A stretch of 64,000 bases of DNA, taken from the NCBI RefSeq assembly GCF_001905145.1, contig NZ_LWLB01000012.1, forward strand, positions 535,628 through 599,627, written 5' to 3'. The position numbers were made by a program, and so were the translations under genes. The stretch comes from Nocardiopsis sp. TSRI0078 (GTDB lineage Bacteria; Actinomycetota; Actinomycetes; Streptosporangiales; Streptosporangiaceae). The notes beneath the pieces were generated by a model that worked only from the letters and a program-made list of their open reading frames with translations, was not told the origin of the DNA and made no database searches. Below, one piece after another: positions 16,484-24,531 of this stretch. Within the stretch, counting starts at the first letter, position 1. Each line of letters starts with the position of its first letter.

Positions 16484-18379
16484 GTGCCCTCAGAGCGCAA
16501 GAAAGACCCCACCGCCAACTCCCCCGACCAGGCCGACGACCGCTTCGACTACGACGTCCTCGTCGTGGGCTCCGGGTTCGGCGGTTCCGTGAGCGCCCTG
16601 CGCCTCACCGAGAAGGGCTACCGCGTCGGCGTCCTGGAGGCGGGACGCCGTTTCACGCCCGAGACCCTGCCGTCCTCGTCCTGGGACGTGAAGAACTTCC
16701 TGTGGGCACCCCGCCTCGGCATGTACGGCATCCAGCGCATCCACCTGCTGCGCGACGTGATGATCCTGGCCGGCGCCGGTGTGGGCGGGGGCTCCCTCAA
16801 CTACGCCAACACCCTGTACCACCCGATGGACCCGTTCTTCGAGGACCCGCAGTGGCGGCACATCACCGACTGGAAGTCGGAGCTGGCGCCGTTCTACGAC
16901 CAGGCCCGCCGCATGCTCGGCGTGCGCACCAACCCCACCGTCACCCCCTCCGACGTGCACATGCGGGCGATCGCCGAGGACATGGGCGTGGGGCACACCT
17001 TCCGCCTCACCCCGGTGGGCGTGTGCTTCGGCGACGGCCAGGACGGCGAGGGCAACCGGGCCGCTCCGGGCGAGCCGGTGGGCGACCCCTACTTCGGCGG
17101 TGCGGGCCCCGGGCGCAGGGCCTGCCGTGAGTGCGGCGAGTGCATGACCGGGTGCCGCCACGGCGCCAAGAACACCCTCACCGAGAACTACCTGTACTTC
17201 GCCGAGCGCGGCGGCGCCGAGGTGCACCCCCTGACCACCGTCGAACGCCTGCGCGAGCTGCCCGGAGGCGGATTCGCCGCCGACACCCTCCGGACCGACG
17301 CTCCCCGGCGCCGGTCGAAGGCCCGCACGTTCACCGCCCGCCAGGTCGTGGTGGCCGCCGGAACCTACAACACCCAGACCCTGCTGCACCGGATGCGCGA
17401 CTCCGGGGCGCTGCCGCGCCTGTCGGCCAGGCTCGGCACGCTCACCCGCACCAACTCCGAGGCGCTCGTCGGCGCGATGAGCCGCCAGGTCCCGCCGCCG
17501 GAGGACCTGACCCGGGGCGTGGCCATCACGTCCTCGATCCACCCGAACGAGAACACCCACATCGAGCCGGTCCGCTACGGCAAGGGCTCCAACGCGATGG
17601 GACTGCTCACCGCCATACAGGTGCCCGGCGGCGGAAGGATCCCGCGCTGGCTGCGCTTCCTCGGCCTGGCGGCGCGCCACCCGGCCGTGTTCGCCCGCAG
17701 CTTCTCCAACCGACGCTGGTCGGAGCGGACCATCATCGGCCTGGTGATGCAGTCCCTGGACAACTCGCTGACCACGTCGGTCCGGCGGGGATTGTTGGGA
17801 GGGAGGAAGAAGCTGACCTCCCGGCAGGGCCACGGCGAGCCGAACCCGACGTGGATCCCGGAGGGGCAGGAGGCGGCCGGCAGGCTGGCCGAGCGCATCG
17901 ACGGCTTCCCGGGCGGCACGTGGGGGGACGTGTTCAACATCCCGATGACCGCGCACTTCCTGGGCGGCTGCCCCATCGGCGACAGCCCCGACAGCGGCGT
18001 CATCGACCCCTACCACCGGCTGTACGGGCACCCGGGCATCCACGTGGTGGACGGTTCGGCGGTCACCGCGAACCTGGGCGTGAACCCGTCGCTGACCATC
18101 ACCGCCCAGGCCGAGCGCGCGATGTCGATGTGGCCGAACAAGGGCGAGGAGGACCCCAGGCCGGAGCAGGGCTCCGGGTACCGGCGGGTCAGGCCGGTGT
18201 TCCCCGTGTCCCCGGCCGTCCCGGCGGGCGCCTTCGCCGAACTGCGGTTCACCGCGTCGCTGCCGCTGTCGGTGGCCGACTCCACGGCGCGTTCCGAGGG
18301 GGCCGGGGATCAGGTGGCCGGAGGGGCCGAACCCCCCGCGGCGACCACGGCGACAGCAGGAGACGACGCCGGGGCGTGA
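16484..18379 (+). CDS. ChoD-like GMC oxidoreductase
   Basis: FAD-dependent GMC-type oxidoreductase like mycobacterial ChoD, annotated as cholesterol oxidase. The dinucleotide fold is DVLVVGSGFGGS (24-35); GAGVGGGSLNYAN (98-110) is the second flavin motif; the C-terminal GVNPSLTITAQAERAM stretch is the GMC signature. Residues C214, C217, C220 and C224 form a CxxCxxCxxxC set inside CRECGECMTGCRHGAKNT, a conserved but uncharacterised feature of this subfamily that could hold an iron-sulfur cluster. GTG at 16484 follows a GGAGAG site. The last 60 residues are a disordered Ala-rich tail. Substrate is unknown; a sterol or other hydrophobic alcohol is an inference from family and neighbours. Confidence 0.85.
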   Translation: MPSERKKDPTANSPDQADDRFDYDVLVVGSGFGGSVSALRLTEKGYRVGVLEAGRRFTPETLPSSSWDVKNFLWAPRLGMYGIQRIHLLRDVMILAGAGVGGGSLNYANTLYHPMDPFFEDPQWRHITDWKSELAPFYDQARRMLGVRTNPTVTPSDVHMRAIAEDMGVGHTFRLTPVGVCFGDGQDGEGNRAAPGEPVGDPYFGGAGPGRRACRECGECMTGCRHGAKNTLTENYLYFAERGGAEVHPLTTVERLRELPGGGFAADTLRTDAPRRRSKARTFTARQVVVAAGTYNTQTLLHRMRDSGALPRLSARLGTLTRTNSEALVGAMSRQVPPPEDLTRGVAITSSIHPNENTHIEPVRYGKGSNAMGLLTAIQVPGGGRIPRWLRFLGLAARHPAVFARSFSNRRWSERTIIGLVMQSLDNSLTTSVRRGLLGGRKKLTSRQGHGEPNPTWIPEGQEAAGRLAERIDGFPGGTWGDVFNIPMTAHFLGGCPIGDSPDSGVIDPYHRLYGHPGIHVVDGSAVTANLGVNPSLTITAQAERAMSMWPNKGEEDPRPEQGSGYRRVRPVFPVSPAVPAGAFAELRFTASLPLSVADSTARSEGAGDQVAGGAEPPAATTATAGDDAGA

Positions 18380-18450
18380 GGGCCTGGCCCGGGCCCGGGC
18401 GTCCACAGGGCCGGGGAGGGTCTGGTGGGGCCGGAAGAGCGGTCCTAGGC

Positions 18451-18505
18451 TGGATTCCGGGGGCGCCGCGCCCGTCACCGGGCGAGGGTGGCGCCCCCGA
18501 ATCCA
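18451..18505. terminator. long hairpin between converging genes
   Basis: TGGATTC-C-GGGGGCGCC pairs with GGCGCCCCC-GAATCCA with a single bulge, and the enclosed loop can itself fold (GCGCCCG with CGGGCG). It lies 70 bp after the GMC oxidoreductase stop and faces the MerR gene. Confidence 0.65.
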
Positions 18506-18607
18506 GGGTCCTCCGTCCCCTCCTGCGCCCGCAAGACCCTCCACGCGCCTGTGGACACGCTCCGGGTCCGGTCCGCCCACGGGCCGCGGAGCCGGCCGGG
18601 GACGGTC

Positions 18608-19408
18608 TCAGACCGGTCCGGCCAAGCCCTCGGCCTCGGCCGGTCCGCCCCGCTCCTCGTCCGGGCCCTCCTTCTCCAGGTACTCCATCGCCAGGGCGAA
18701 GTGCTCCCCCATGACGTTGGTGAGGTTCTCCGCCATCGCCTGCGCCAGGACCGCGTCCACGGCCTGCTGCGCGAGGGGGCGCACGCGGCGGATCAGTTCG
18801 GCCATCTCGGCGGTCTCCTCGCTCCTGACCACCGTGCCGGGGGCGTACTCGGCGAGTATGTGGTCGGCGACCAGGCGGACCATGTGCTCGGCGACGCCGC
18901 CCACCTTGTCGCGCAGGTTCTCCGCTATGTCGAGTACCGAGTCCACGCTCATGCCCAGCTTGACCAGCTCCACACCGGCGTGCAGCAGCCGGGGGCTGGG
19001 CACCCGGAAGCGCAGCCCGTCGCGTTCGAGCACGCGCAGGTCCAGGGCGCGCTTCACGGTCCGCGGCGTCACCCCCCTCCCGAAGAGCTCCCTCAGGTCC
19101 CCGAGGGTGAGGTAGTCGGCGATCTCGTCGCTCCAGGCGTCCCCTATGGCCGACTCGAAGCCGAGGATGTCGGACAGGTCGCCGCCGCGCTCCCAGACCC
19201 GGAACATCTCGCCGATGTTGGCGAAGGTGTACCCGCGCCGCAGCAGCTGACCGATGAGCCGCAGACGCGCCAGGTGCGCCTCGGAGTAGATGCCGACGCG
19301 CCCCTCTCTTCGGGGAGGGGCGAGCAGACCCCGGTCCTGGTACACCCGGACGTTGCGCACCGTGGTGTCGGCGAGCCGGGCGAGTTCGTCAATGCGGTAT
19401 TCGGCCAT
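18608..19408 (-). CDS. MerR family regulator of the oxidative cluster
   Basis: A 266-residue MerR-type protein. The winged HTH is at residues 3-70 (YRIDELARLADTTVRNVRVY, then QDRGLLAPP and YSEAHLARLRLIGQLLRRGY). The C-terminal 190 residues are helical and larger than in metal-sensing MerR proteins, which suggests a hydrophobic ligand pocket. No conserved Cys pair is seen. It is transcribed away from the SDR operon, with the shared operator motif in between, and toward the GMC oxidoreductase gene. Control of both promoters is inferred from the repeated motif. Confidence 0.85.
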   Translation of the reverse strand: MAEYRIDELARLADTTVRNVRVYQDRGLLAPPRREGRVGIYSEAHLARLRLIGQLLRRGYTFANIGEMFRVWERGGDLSDILGFESAIGDAWSDEIADYLTLGDLRELFGRGVTPRTVKRALDLRVLERDGLRFRVPSPRLLHAGVELVKLGMSVDSVLDIAENLRDKVGGVAEHMVRLVADHILAEYAPGTVVRSEETAEMAELIRRVRPLAQQAVDAVLAQAMAENLTNVMGEHFALAMEYLEKEGPDEERGGPAEAEGLAGPV

Positions 19409-19474
19409 GGGTCAAGCCTAGGGACACCCGCGAACCCTACTCGTCAGTAAATTTCCGGCCACACCCCATTGCAT

Positions 19475-19499
19475 TGTGACAATGCTCGTTGTAACGTTC
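19475..19499 (+). promoter_or_regulatory. shared cluster operator, copy 2
   Basis: TGTGACAA-N6-TTGTAA-C-GTTC, matching all fixed bases of the site at 16379-16403. It ends 25 bp before the SDR start codon and 66 bp from the divergent MerR start. A short palindrome, CATTG-TGA-CAATG, overlaps its left half. A ribosome site (GGAGGAG) lies between it and the ATG at 19525. Confidence 0.65.
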
Positions 19500-19524
19500 C
19501 GGCAATGACTGTGGAGGAGATCAC

Positions 19525-20379
19525 ATGACGACCCCCTTGCCGCGCCACCTGCGCCGGCTGCCCGGCCAGAACGCCATCGTCACCGGCGCCTCCGGAGCGT
19601 TCGGCAGCGCCACCGTGGCCGTCCTCCGTCACCTCGGTGTGAACGTCGTCGGCATCGACCGCAAGCCCGCCCCCGGCGTCATCGGCTGCGACATCACCGA
19701 CGACGAACAGGTCCGCCAGGGCGTCGCGGAGGCCGTCGACCAGCTGGACGGCCGCCTGGACCTGCTGATCCACTACGCCGGCGTGGGACCGGCCGTGGAC
19801 ATCGGCCTGGCCCCCGACGCGAACGTCCACCAGGCGCTGGAGGTCAACCTGCTGGGCACCTGGCGGGTCACCGCCGCCGCGATGCCAGCACTGCTCCGGA
19901 GCAGGGGCCGCGTCGTCGTCACCGCCTCGCTGCTGTCGAACCTGCAGCTGCCCTTCGCCGGCGCCTACACGGTGTCCAAACGGGCGCTCACCGCCTACGC
20001 CGACTGCCTGCGCGCCGAGTACGGCACCCACGTCGGGGTCACCACCGTCTACCCCGGCTACGTCGACACCCCCATCCACGACAGCTCGCGGGCCACGGGC
20101 GTCGCGCTCGACGGCCTCGTCCCGGCCGAACGCGAGCGCGACACCGTCATGGCGGTGGTCCGCGCGGCCGGGGCCAGGCGGGCCCCCCGCGACGTGGCCT
20201 CCACCGCGATCGGCACCGCCGGACTGCACCTGTTCCGGCACTTCCCCGGCACCACCGAACAGATCGCGTCGCTCCAGGTCGGCCTGCTCCTGTCGGACGG
20301 CGCCTTCGGCGACGCGGAGATCGCCCGGGGACTCCACACGCGTCACAACGGCCAGCCGGCCCTGACGGACGCGTCCTGA
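19525..20379 (+). CDS. short-chain dehydrogenase/reductase
   Basis: NAD(P)-dependent alcohol/ketone oxidoreductase of 284 residues. TGASGAFG (20-27) is the nucleotide-binding turn and YTVSK (148-152) holds the catalytic Tyr and Lys. The usual NNAG motif reads HYAG here (83-86), a departure from most classical SDRs. An Asp in GIDRK after the second strand would favour NAD over NADP. First gene of an operon with the diiron oxygenase 16 bp downstream. It could oxidise the alcohol product of an oxygenase to the ketone used by the Baeyer-Villiger enzyme; this order is inferred. Confidence 0.85.
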   Translation: MTTPLPRHLRRLPGQNAIVTGASGAFGSATVAVLRHLGVNVVGIDRKPAPGVIGCDITDDEQVRQGVAEAVDQLDGRLDLLIHYAGVGPAVDIGLAPDANVHQALEVNLLGTWRVTAAAMPALLRSRGRVVVTASLLSNLQLPFAGAYTVSKRALTAYADCLRAEYGTHVGVTTVYPGYVDTPIHDSSRATGVALDGLVPAERERDTVMAVVRAAGARRAPRDVASTAIGTAGLHLFRHFPGTTEQIASLQVGLLLSDGAFGDAEIARGLHTRHNGQPALTDAS

Positions 20380-20395
20380 GGAGGAGGAAGAGAAG

Positions 20396-21307
20396 ATGAC
20401 CGCAGAGATCACCGCCAAACCCAAACTCACCGACCGCGAGGACATCGCCAAGCGGCTGCTCCGCGGCTCGGCGAAGGCCTCCTTCGACCCGCTCGTCGAG
20501 ATCGACTGGGACGCCCCCGTCGACAAGGACATGTGGGCGATCCGCCCCGAGCGCGTCTCGCTGTACGGCACCTACCTGTGGGAGCGGCTCACCGAGGAGC
20601 AGCGCAAGGAGCTCTCCCGGCTGGAGATCGCCAGCGTCGCCACCATCGGCATCTGGTTCGAGACCATCCTCATGCAGATGCTGGTCCGCCACGCCTACCA
20701 CAACGACCCGAGCAGCAACCACGTCCAGTACGCCTACACCGAGATCGCCGACGAGTGCCGCCACACGGTGATGTTCGCCAAGATGGTGGACAAGCTCGGC
20801 TGGAAGACGCACAAGCTCGACCCCGTCGCCTTCCACCTCGGCAACCTCTTCAAGACGATCGCGCACGGCCCGCTGATCTTCGCCGGGGCGCTGTTCGTCG
20901 AGGAGGTCCTCGACCAGCTCCAGCGCGAGGCGGTGCCCGACGAGCAGATCCTGCCCCTGGTGCGCTCGGTCTCCCGCATCCACGTGGTGGAGGAGGCGCG
21001 GCACATGCGCTACGCCCGCGAGGAGTTCCAGCGCGACTGGGCCGGACGCGGACCGCTCAACAAGGCCTACAGCCGGGTCATGCTCGGCCTGGTCACCTAC
21101 TACTCGGCCACCCGGCTGATCAACCCCAAGGTGTACGCGCAGGTCGGGCTGGACCCGCGCGAGGCCTACCGGGTCGCCCGGAGCAACCCCCACTGGATCG
21201 GCACCAAGACCTGGGCCGCCCGCAAGGTCGTGAGCACCCTGGAGACCGCCGGCGCCATCTCCGGCCTGGGCCGCTACTTCTGGAGGAAGGCCGGGCTGCT
21301 CGGCTGA
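20396..21307 (+). CDS. AurF-like diiron oxygenase
   Basis: Non-heme diiron oxygenase of 303 residues. Candidate iron ligands match the AurF pattern: E89 (IWFET), E120 and H123 (ADECRHT), E169 or E170 (FVEEVL), and H196, E200, H203 in HVVEEARH (HxxxExxH). AurF oxidises an arylamine to a nitro compound, but relatives hydroxylate or cleave other substrates, so the reaction here is open. AGGAGGAGG-type ribosome site upstream of ATG 20396. It is followed by a 282-bp gap holding four tandem hairpins before the next gene of the cluster. Confidence 0.82.
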   Translation: MTAEITAKPKLTDREDIAKRLLRGSAKASFDPLVEIDWDAPVDKDMWAIRPERVSLYGTYLWERLTEEQRKELSRLEIASVATIGIWFETILMQMLVRHAYHNDPSSNHVQYAYTEIADECRHTVMFAKMVDKLGWKTHKLDPVAFHLGNLFKTIAHGPLIFAGALFVEEVLDQLQREAVPDEQILPLVRSVSRIHVVEEARHMRYAREEFQRDWAGRGPLNKAYSRVMLGLVTYYSATRLINPKVYAQVGLDPREAYRVARSNPHWIGTKTWAARKVVSTLETAGAISGLGRYFWRKAGLLG

Positions 21308-21372
21308 GCCCCGCCCCGGCGGGACACGGCACCGCCCCGTGCCCGCTCCGCACCACCTCCCCAGACCCCATC

Positions 21373-21530
21373 GCCGGAGGGCGAAACGCGCCACGTCCTC
21401 CGGCGGTGGCCCCACCTCCCGGGGGCGAAACGCGCCACGTCCCCGGGAGCCCTCTCCCCGGAAGGCGTACGCGCCGCGCCTTCCGGGGCGGCAACTCCCC
21501 CGGGGGCGCAACGCGCCACGCCCCCGGGGG
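21373..21530. repeat. four tandem hairpins with constant loop and variable stems
   Basis: Hairpins at 21373-21404, 21416-21449, 21456-21488 and 21497-21530, spaced 40-43 bp. Each has an 11-12 bp stem whose innermost pairs (CG/CG) are constant; loops are AAACGCGCCA, AAACGCGCCA, TACGCGCCG and CAACGCGCCA. The outer stems differ in sequence (GCCGGAGG, CTCCCGGGG, CCCCGGAAGG, CCCCCGGGGG) yet stay complementary, including an A-T/A-T pair in the third and one G-U in each of the first two. They lie between the diiron oxygenase and monooxygenase genes, on whose transcript they would fold. Confidence 0.8.
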
Positions 21531-21589
21531 TCACACTCCCCGACCCGAGCGGCAGTACTCCGGGCCGGTTCGCACGAAGGGACCAGAAC

Positions 21590-23137
21590 GTGACCGAAGC
21601 ACCACCCCATTTCCGGGTGGCCATCATCGGGTCCGGCTTCGCCGGGATCGGGATGGCCGTCCGCCTCAAGCAGGCCGGTCTGAAGGACTTCGTGGTTCTG
21701 GAGCGCGCCGACGAGGTCGGCGGCACCTGGCGTGACAACTCCTACCCGGGCGCCGCCTGCGACGTCCCCTCGCACCTGTACTCGTTCTCGTTCGCGCTCA
21801 ACCCGAACTGGAGCCGCAGCTTCTCACCGCAGCCCGAGATCTTCGACTACATGAAGCGGGTCGCCGGGGAGCACGGCGTCGACAGGCACGTCCGCTACGG
21901 ACACGACGTGAGGTCCGCGCACTGGGAGCCGGAGGGCAACCGGTGGCGGATCGAGACCGACCGGGGCACCGTCACCGCCCAGTTCCTGGTCAGCGGGGCC
22001 GGACCGCTCGCGGACCCCTCCTACCCCGACATCAAGGGTCTGGAGACGTTCGAGGGGACGATGTTCCACTCGGCGGACTGGGACCACGACCACGACCTGA
22101 CCGGCCGCAGGATCGCCGTGATCGGCACCGGTGCGTCCGCGATCCAGTTCGTGCCCAGGATCCAGCCCAAGGCCGGGAAGCTGACGCTGTTCCAGCGGAC
22201 CGCGCCGTGGGTGATGTTCCGGCACGACCGCGACATCACCAGGCTGGAGCACTGGCTGTACCGGAACATCCCGTTCGCCCAGCAGATCGCCCGCAAGAGC
22301 ATCTACTGGGGCCGGGAGAGCTACGTCCTCGGCTTCGCCAAGAACCCGAAGCTGCTCTCGGTCGTGGAGGCCCTGGGCCGGGCCAACATCAACCGCAGCG
22401 TGAAGGACCCCGAACTGCGGGCCAAGCTCACCCCGAACTTCCGGGCGGGCTGCAAGCGCATCCTGATGTCCAACGACTACTACCCGGCGCTGGCCCAGCC
22501 CAACGCGGACGTGGTCACCGACGGCATCGTGGAGATCCGCCCGAACGCCGTGGTCACCCGCGACGCCTCGGGCCGGGAGACCGAGCACGAGGTCGACACG
22601 ATCATCCTCGGCACCGGCTTCCACGTGACCGACCCGCCCGTGGCCCGGCGGATCTTCAACGCCGAGGGCCAGTCGATGGCCGATCACTGGGGCGAGGACG
22701 TGCAGGCCTTCCGCGGCACCACCGTCGCCGGGTTCCCGAACGCGTTCGTGCTGGCCGGGCCGAACACCGGGCTGGGGCACACCTCGCAGGTGTTCATGAT
22801 CGAGGCCCAGATCCGGTACACCATGCAGGCGCTCAAGTACCTGTGCAGGAACGGGCTCGACCGCATGGACGTGCGCCCCCGGGCTCAGGAGGCCTACAAC
22901 GAGATGCTCGCCAGGTCCATGGAGGGCACCGTGTGGGTGACCGGTGGATGCGACAGCTGGTACCTGAACGAGAACGGCCGCAACACCACGCTGTGGCCGA
23001 CCTTCACGTGGAACTTCGCCCTGCGCACGCGCTGGTTCGACCCCCACAACTACGACCTGCGGGTCGACCGCTCCCGGGCGCGCGGCTCCCGCCGCTCCGA
23101 CCGCGTGCCGGCCGTCTCCGGAGGGCGGGCGCGGTGA
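21590..23137 (+). CDS. Baeyer-Villiger-type flavin monooxygenase
   Basis: FAD/NADPH monooxygenase of 515 residues. GSGFAG (14-19) binds FAD, GGTWRDN...YPG (44-53) is typical of Baeyer-Villiger enzymes, and the fingerprint FxGxxxHxxxW is present as FEGTMFHSADW (154-164). GTGASA (179-184) is the NADPH-binding turn, and LGTGFH near residue 345 is the late motif. It probably inserts oxygen next to a ketone to give an ester or lactone. GTG at 21590 follows AAGGGA. The stop overlaps the start of the DUF4873 gene (GTGA), a translational coupling. The downstream hydrolase could open the ester. Confidence 0.88.
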   Translation: MTEAPPHFRVAIIGSGFAGIGMAVRLKQAGLKDFVVLERADEVGGTWRDNSYPGAACDVPSHLYSFSFALNPNWSRSFSPQPEIFDYMKRVAGEHGVDRHVRYGHDVRSAHWEPEGNRWRIETDRGTVTAQFLVSGAGPLADPSYPDIKGLETFEGTMFHSADWDHDHDLTGRRIAVIGTGASAIQFVPRIQPKAGKLTLFQRTAPWVMFRHDRDITRLEHWLYRNIPFAQQIARKSIYWGRESYVLGFAKNPKLLSVVEALGRANINRSVKDPELRAKLTPNFRAGCKRILMSNDYYPALAQPNADVVTDGIVEIRPNAVVTRDASGRETEHEVDTIILGTGFHVTDPPVARRIFNAEGQSMADHWGEDVQAFRGTTVAGFPNAFVLAGPNTGLGHTSQVFMIEAQIRYTMQALKYLCRNGLDRMDVRPRAQEAYNEMLARSMEGTVWVTGGCDSWYLNENGRNTTLWPTFTWNFALRTRWFDPHNYDLRVDRSRARGSRRSDRVPAVSGGRAR

Positions 23138-23484
23138 GCGGGTTCGGTGACGACGAGGAGGAGTACAAGGGCACGGTGACGGTCGTGCTGACCGGCACTG
23201 GCGAGGAGGGGGAGGAGAGGACCGTGGAGGTGCACGCCCACCTGGCGGGCCACTTCTCCCCGCTGACCGGCGACTACCGCTGGCGCGGGCGGCTGTCCCC
23301 CAGCCCCGAGGTGACCGAGGCCTTCCGCGACGGGACACGGACCGTCGTGGTGCGCACCCCCGACGGCTTCGAGGGCGCCGGCGTCCTGGACGAACCCAAC
23401 CTGTGGGGCGGGCACCCGGTCAACGGGGCCGGCAGCCCACCCTTCGCGGTCCCCAGCATCGAGATCGACGAACTCGACGGCTGA
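23134..23484 (+). CDS. DUF4873 domain protein
   Basis: A 116-residue beta-rich protein (YKGTVTVVLTG, VEVHAHLAGHFSPLTGDYRW, GVLDEPNLWGGHPVNG) of the DUF4873 type, which is often encoded beside or fused to flavin monooxygenases in actinomycetes. Its GTG start overlaps the monooxygenase stop codon by four bases, so equal expression is likely. No catalytic motif is apparent; a carrier, scaffold or substrate-binding role for the oxygenase is inferred from the pairing. Confidence 0.8.
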   Translation: MSGFGDDEEEYKGTVTVVLTGTGEEGEERTVEVHAHLAGHFSPLTGDYRWRGRLSPSPEVTEAFRDGTRTVVVRTPDGFEGAGVLDEPNLWGGHPVNGAGSPPFAVPSIEIDELDG

Positions 23485-23572
23485 GCCGGACCGCGCCCCC
23501 GGACACCCCCTCGGGCACGCGCCGACCCGAGGGGGCACCCCCGTCAGCTCCCCCGAGTGAGAGGTATCCCCG

Positions 23573-24472
23573 ATGGCAACCCGACACCTGGGCCAGGCCC
23601 GAGAACTCCAGGTACGCTCCGCCGACGGCACACTGCTGCACGCCGAGGTGCGCGGCCCCGAGGACGGGCCGACCGTGGTCCTCGCCCACTGCTGGGCGAC
23701 GTCGCTGGCCTCGTGGGGGCCGGTGGTGCGCGAACTCGACCCGTCCCTGCGGGTGGTGCTCTACGACCAGCGCGGCCACGGCCGCACCCAGACGCCGATC
23801 ACCCGCGCGGGGTACGGCGCGGAGAAGCTGGCCGAGGACCTGTGCGCGGTCCTGGAGGCGACCGTCCCCGAGGGGCGAAAGGCCGTCGTGGCCGGGCACA
23901 GCATGGGCGGGATGACCGTCATGGCGGCCGGTGCGCACCCGGTGTTCCAGGACAGGGCCGCCGCGGTGCTGCTCACCAACACCGGGTGCACGCAGCTGCC
24001 CAAGCGCTCGACCGCGATCCCGCTGCCCGGCCCGCTGGGCACGCTCGGCGCGCAGGTCTTCCTGAAGGCGCCCCTGCCCCTGGGGCCGCGCAACGCCCTC
24101 ACCACCGCGGTGCTGAAGTCCATGGTGATGGGGAGGAAGTCCGACCCGCGCATGGTGCGGCTGTGCATGAGGATGGTGCACGCGTGCGCCCCCGTGTCGC
24201 GGGGCGCGTGGGGCCGGGTGATCAGCGAGCTGGAGGCCGAGGAGACAGCCCGGCAGATCTCGGTGCCCACCGCCGTGCTGGTGGGGACCGACGACAAGCT
24301 GACCCCGCCCTGGCACGCGCACCACATCGCCTCGCTGCTGAAGGACTGCCGCGAGGTGCGGGAGATCCCCGGCGCCGGGCACATGGGGCCGCTGGAGTAC
24401 CCGGAGACCCTGGCCGGCCTGCTGGAGGACCTCGCCGCCGAGCACGTGGACGTCCTCCCGGCCGCCGCCTGA
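23573..24472 (+). CDS. alpha/beta-fold hydrolase
   Basis: Esterase/lipase-type hydrolase of 299 residues. The nucleophile elbow is GHSMGG with Ser110; GTDDKLTPP supplies the acid and GAGHMGPLE the His. LYDQRGHGRT is the oxyanion-side strand. The start is the ATG at 23573. It is the last gene of the cluster, 88 bp after the DUF4873 gene, and is followed by a strong hairpin. It fits the release of alcohol and acid from a Baeyer-Villiger ester, although the true substrate is unknown. Confidence 0.85.
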   Translation: MATRHLGQARELQVRSADGTLLHAEVRGPEDGPTVVLAHCWATSLASWGPVVRELDPSLRVVLYDQRGHGRTQTPITRAGYGAEKLAEDLCAVLEATVPEGRKAVVAGHSMGGMTVMAAGAHPVFQDRAAAVLLTNTGCTQLPKRSTAIPLPGPLGTLGAQVFLKAPLPLGPRNALTTAVLKSMVMGRKSDPRMVRLCMRMVHACAPVSRGAWGRVISELEAEETARQISVPTAVLVGTDDKLTPPWHAHHIASLLKDCREVREIPGAGHMGPLEYPETLAGLLEDLAAEHVDVLPAAA

Positions 24473-24480
24473 TCCGCTCC

Positions 24481-24515
24481 GCGGACGCCCCCGGCTCCTC
24501 GCCGGGGGCGTCCGC
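24481..24515. terminator. 15-bp perfect hairpin ending the oxidative operon
   Basis: GCGGACGCCCCCGGC pairs perfectly with its complement around TCCTC, nine bases after the hydrolase stop. It also faces the converging oxidoreductase gene and may serve both strands. Confidence 0.8.
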
Positions 24516-24531
24516 GTCCTTCGCAGCGCCG

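Noticed and set aside
21373..21530. Tandem hairpins considered as a CRISPR array
   Set aside because: The constant part is only the loop and closing pairs, spacing is about 41 bp, and the variable parts are complementary to each other, which spacers would not be.
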